Shown: in pieces, positions 61,772 to 64,000 of the stretch
Numbering within the stretch: the stretch's first letter is position 1
Layout of the letters: each line of letters begins with the position of its first letter
NCBI GenBank assembly: GCA_002319075.1
Contig: NVQB01000001.1
Location: 310,001-374,000 of the forward strand
Length of the DNA stretch: 64,000 bases
From: Sphingobacteriaceae bacterium
GTDB taxonomy: Bacteria > Bacteroidota > Bacteroidia > B-17B0 > Aurantibacillaceae
Direction of reading: 5' to 3'
The notes under the pieces: model-generated
What the model was told of the DNA's origin: nothing
Databases searched by the model: none
The model's input: the letters and a program-made list of their open reading frames with translations, nothing else
Position numbers and translations under genes: made by a program

Positions 61772-62443
61772 TTAAAGTGCCTGAACCAAATTTGCAGGAA
61801 CATAAGATTTTTTGATTTGATGCATCACGGCCAATACAGTAATACTTATTACAGATGCAAAAAAGCACCACACGGAAACTATATAATCCTCGTAAAAAAT
61901 AGCGGTGATGATATAGGAGATGAGGATCGCCATGCCCACACTCCACATGCGTTTAATGCCCGAGAAAAAAGGTGGTACGATGGTAGCAATGACGTACAAT
62001 ACGCCTCCATAGCGGCTGAGCCCGGCGGGATAATCCTGCTGATAGGAAATATGCAGCCCAAGAATTTTTGCCTCCACGTAATAAGAAATGAGGCAGTACG
62101 CCAGGTACAAAGAGACACTGGCCCCAAGAACGGTGAGTATCCTTTCTATTTGTTTTCGCTTTCGGTCTCGTTCCAGTTTCAAAATTGAGTAGGGTACCCA
62201 AAAGGGCCAGACTATCTGCGCAAAAAACAGGAATGTATAAGTCATAGGCCACCGTAAAAAGCTCCAGCCTTGATACGTGAGTGAGAGCCACACAAAGCCC
62301 TCAGATATCTGCTGTATTCCGAAGATCAGGGGTATGCTTGCAAACAGCAATTGAGAACTGTGTTGGCTTTTTTTGATGGAGGCCACTCCGATTGTTACCA
62401 GGACAATACCTGCTCCAAAACTTGCATTGGCGGAAAAACACAT
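61772..62443 (-). CDS. DUF6629-like membrane protein
   Basis: 223 residues with six to seven hydrophobic helices. It opens MCFSANASFGAGIVLVTIGV, the MCFSA-x-ASF start typical of DUF6629. Function unknown. Lies 86 bp upstream of the AMP phosphorylase gene and behind promoter O; the three genes may form one transcript. Confidence 0.8.
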   Translation of the reverse strand: MCFSANASFGAGIVLVTIGVASIKKSQHSSQLLFASIPLIFGIQQISEGFVWLSLTYQGWSFLRWPMTYTFLFFAQIVWPFWVPYSILKLERDRKRKQIERILTVLGASVSLYLAYCLISYYVEAKILGLHISYQQDYPAGLSRYGGVLYVIATIVPPFFSGIKRMWSVGMAILISYIITAIFYEDYIVSVWCFFASVISITVLAVMHQIKKSYVPANLVQAL

Positions 62444-62530
62444 GGACGTAATTTTAAATTATGGCTGATGATTTCTGCAAATACTAATCTGCGGGACGTC
62501 TTTGCAATTACCTTTCCCGCTTCCTAAATT

Positions 62531-62594
62531 CAAAGGTAAGTGCGTCCTAAATCTATCAGATGATATCTCTCATGCATTAACATGAAATACATCA
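62531..62594 (-). promoter_or_regulatory. Island promoter O: DUF6629/AMP phosphorylase/PRPP operon
   Basis: Minus strand: proximal TGATATCTCTCA (62561-62572), distal TGAAATACATCA (62583-62594) 22 bp away, -7 box TACCTTTG (62531-62538). Spacing to the -7 box is 22 bp rather than 23; otherwise like the others, but both sites are weak. Confidence 0.55.
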
Positions 62595-62659
62595 TGCTTT
62601 ATAACTTGAATCACATTGTTAAACAAAGTAATTTCACCTAACTATTAGACTAAAAAAAA

Positions 62660-63127
62660 ATGTTTGAGTTGATCTATTGTTCCGAAGCAAATGCGAATAT
62701 ATCGGAAGACGATATTGCGTCTATTCTCAGTACCTCCAGAGCCTTTAATAAAACCCATAGCATTACCGGATGTCTTTTATATTACAATGGCGAGTTTATA
62801 CAGATTTTGGAAGGAGAGGAAAATGTTGTGCAGAGCCTGTTTTCAAACATCCGTAAAGATAAGCGGCATACAAATGTTCAGCTTATAGCAGAAGAATTTG
62901 CGGCAGGCCGCGCCTTTGAAAGCTGGAACATGGCTTTCAACAGCATTAATCCCGCTCAGTTTTCGCCCATTATCGAATCCTTGTTTATTGAAAATGTAAT
63001 GGCGTTTTCTGACTTTGCGGCTAAGCCCAATGAAGCCACAAAACTTTTTTGGTACATGACCCGCCAACTACTGGACGGGAATTGGCCGGAAACAAAAGAG
63101 TCTGATCGCACCAGGCTGTTTTTCTAA
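62660..63127 (+). CDS. BLUF-domain photoreceptor
   Basis: 155 residues. BLUF core: LIYCSEANANISEDDIASIL (Tyr ~5 near FAD), SRAFNKTHSITGCLLYYNGEFIQILEGE (Asn and Gln positions ~31 and ~49) and a C-terminal helix pair. A blue-light sensor binding FAD, usually acting on a partner protein. Standalone and divergent from the promoter O operon. No clear promoter. Confidence 0.92.
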   Translation: MFELIYCSEANANISEDDIASILSTSRAFNKTHSITGCLLYYNGEFIQILEGEENVVQSLFSNIRKDKRHTNVQLIAEEFAAGRAFESWNMAFNSINPAQFSPIIESLFIENVMAFSDFAAKPNEATKLFWYMTRQLLDGNWPETKESDRTRLFF

Positions 63128-63808
63128 TTATTGTTTTATAACCCTTCCGTCTTCCATTTCAATGATCCGTTTGGTGCGGTTGGCAAAATCATTGTCGTGA
63201 GTTACAATTAAAAGCGATTGATTATAATTAGCCGCCAGCTCTTCGAAAATGTGAAACACGATCTCACTGTTTTTTTTATCGAGGTTACCGGTGGGTTCAT
63301 CACCCATGATAATGAGCGGGTCATTAATAAGAGCTCGCGCTATGGCCACCCTTTGTTTTTGCCCGCCCGAAAGCTGGTTCGGAAATTTCAGCGCTTCGCT
63401 TTCAATGCCGAGTACTTTCAGTTTTTCGTATGCCCTGTGTTCAATTTCTTTCTCTGAGAAAGCCCCAAGTTTTAAACCAGGAAGCATCACATTTTTCAGT
63501 ACACTGAATTCATTCAGTAAATAATGGAACTGGAACACGAAACCTATTTTTTCGTTCCTTACCCTCGCCAGCTCTTCCTCTTTTTTAGCCACCATGCTAA
63601 CACCATCTATTTTCAGGTCCCCCCTAAAGTCCATATCCATTGTTGAAAGTATATAAAGGAGTGTAGATTTTCCGCAGCCTGACTTCCCGATCACCGACAC
63701 AAACTCCCCTCTATCAATAGAAAAGCAAATGTCTTTCAATACAGGTACTGTAATTGGATCGTGAAACTCCTTACAGATATTTATCGCTTCGATGACTTTG
63801 CTGTTCAT
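63128..63808 (-). CDS. LolD/MacB-type ABC transporter ATPase
   Basis: 226 residues with Walker [15 protein letters not shown] (~39), Q-loop [14 protein letters not shown], signature [14 protein letters not shown] (~142), Walker [14 protein letters not shown] and H-loop VTHDND. The sequence is that of LolD/MacB ATPases, which drive lipoprotein release or efflux. Followed upstream by the permease gene 1 bp away. Confidence 0.93.
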   Translation of the reverse strand: MNSKVIEAINICKEFHDPITVPVLKDICFSIDRGEFVSVIGKSGCGKSTLLYILSTMDMDFRGDLKIDGVSMVAKKEEELARVRNEKIGFVFQFHYLLNEFSVLKNVMLPGLKLGAFSEKEIEHRAYEKLKVLGIESEALKFPNQLSGGQKQRVAIARALINDPLIIMGDEPTGNLDKKNSEIVFHIFEELAANYNQSLLIVTHDNDFANRTKRIIEMEDGRVIKQ

Positions 63809-63809
63809 T

Positions 63810-64000
63810 TTATTTTCCCCTGATAATAATAACCGGATCTACTTTGCTCGCTTTGCGCGACGGAAAATAACCCGCGAAATAAGTAGTGACCACTGAAAAA
63901 ACTCCGCCAATAATATAAAACACAGGGCTGTAGTTAACCGGATAGGTTTTAATGGTAGGAAGTGCTTCTGTGTTAAAAGGAATGAGGTCTATGAGCGCAG
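63810..64000 (-). CDS. FtsX/LolC-type ABC permease, C-terminal part
   Basis: Partial: only the last ~63 residues are in the window (TAA at 63810, 5' end off the right edge). The segment SPVFYIIGGVFSVVTTYFAG is the last membrane helix, followed by YFPSRKASKVDPVIIIRGK, the typical C-terminus of LolC/LolE/MacB-family permeases. Partner of the ATPase at 63128. Confidence 0.88.
   Translation of the reverse strand, partial: ALIDLIPFNTEALPTIKTYPVNYSPVFYIIGGVFSVVTTYFAGYFPSRKASKVDPVIIIRGK

Overview
The window is a chromosomal segment of a Bacteroidota bacterium. The evidence is secreted proteins with C-terminal type IX secretion (T9SS) sorting domains, a CarboxypepD_reg-type TonB-dependent receptor, a GWxTD-domain protein, and many promoters with the Bacteroidota -7 box TAnnTTTG. 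I see no phage, IS element, CRISPR array or rRNA. One tRNA (Ser, anticodon TGA) lies at 27282-27366.

Region 1 (1-7.3 kb) holds small stress or signalling genes: two single-domain response regulators, a YtxH-like protein, a DUF4383-like membrane protein, a CBS-pair protein, and two short paralogous proteins ending in a shared KHHPA/WE signature. Region 2 (3.6-14.6 kb, all minus strand) looks like a phosphorus-scavenging locus: S1/P1-type nuclease, phytase-like esterase with a T9SS tail, purple-acid-type phosphatase, beta-propeller phytase, two surface proteins and a TonB-dependent receptor. Region 3 (14.9-29 kb) is mostly housekeeping: a LuxR-type regulator overlapping a TPR histidine kinase, a Crp/Fnr regulator, RecR, an acetyltransferase, a hydrolase, a sodium:solute symporter with a degenerate-Nudix regulator, a glycosyltransferase, a GWxTD protein, the tRNA and a CorA transporter. 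Region 4 (29-32 kb) has a divergent AraC regulator/FAD monooxygenase pair and a 182-bp tandem repeat.

Region 5 (32-62.6 kb) is the main discovery. About 35 genes sit behind 15 promoters that share one architecture: a 12-bp FNR-like palindrome TGAY-N4-RTCA, in nearly all cases with a second, often weaker, copy exactly 22 bp away, then 23 bp, then a TAnnTTTG -7 box. This places the proximal site near -41.5 and the distal site near -63.5. The genes encode five universal stress proteins, an MlaEFD lipid transporter, a TerB-like protein, an ATP-cone/Mrr-like nuclease fusion, phosphofructokinase, an L,D-transpeptidase, a Na/Pi transporter, a nitroreductase fusion, a JmjC-like protein, YtxH and holin-like envelope proteins, Hsp20, peroxiredoxin, a PAS histidine kinase, a lone receiver protein, AMP phosphorylase and a PRPP-synthetase-like enzyme.

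The likely master regulator is encoded inside the cluster and appears to regulate itself: a receiver-cNMP-Crp fusion (44342-45391) whose recognition helix has the E-x-x-S-R pattern that FNR uses to read TGAT. The gene content closely parallels the mycobacterial DosR dormancy regulon (USPs, Hsp20, PFK, nitroreductase, ATP-cone protein, sensor kinase) but uses an unrelated type of regulator. I infer a hypoxia, redox or energy-starvation survival island. The right edge has a BLUF photoreceptor and a LolD/MacB-type ABC transporter cut by the window end.
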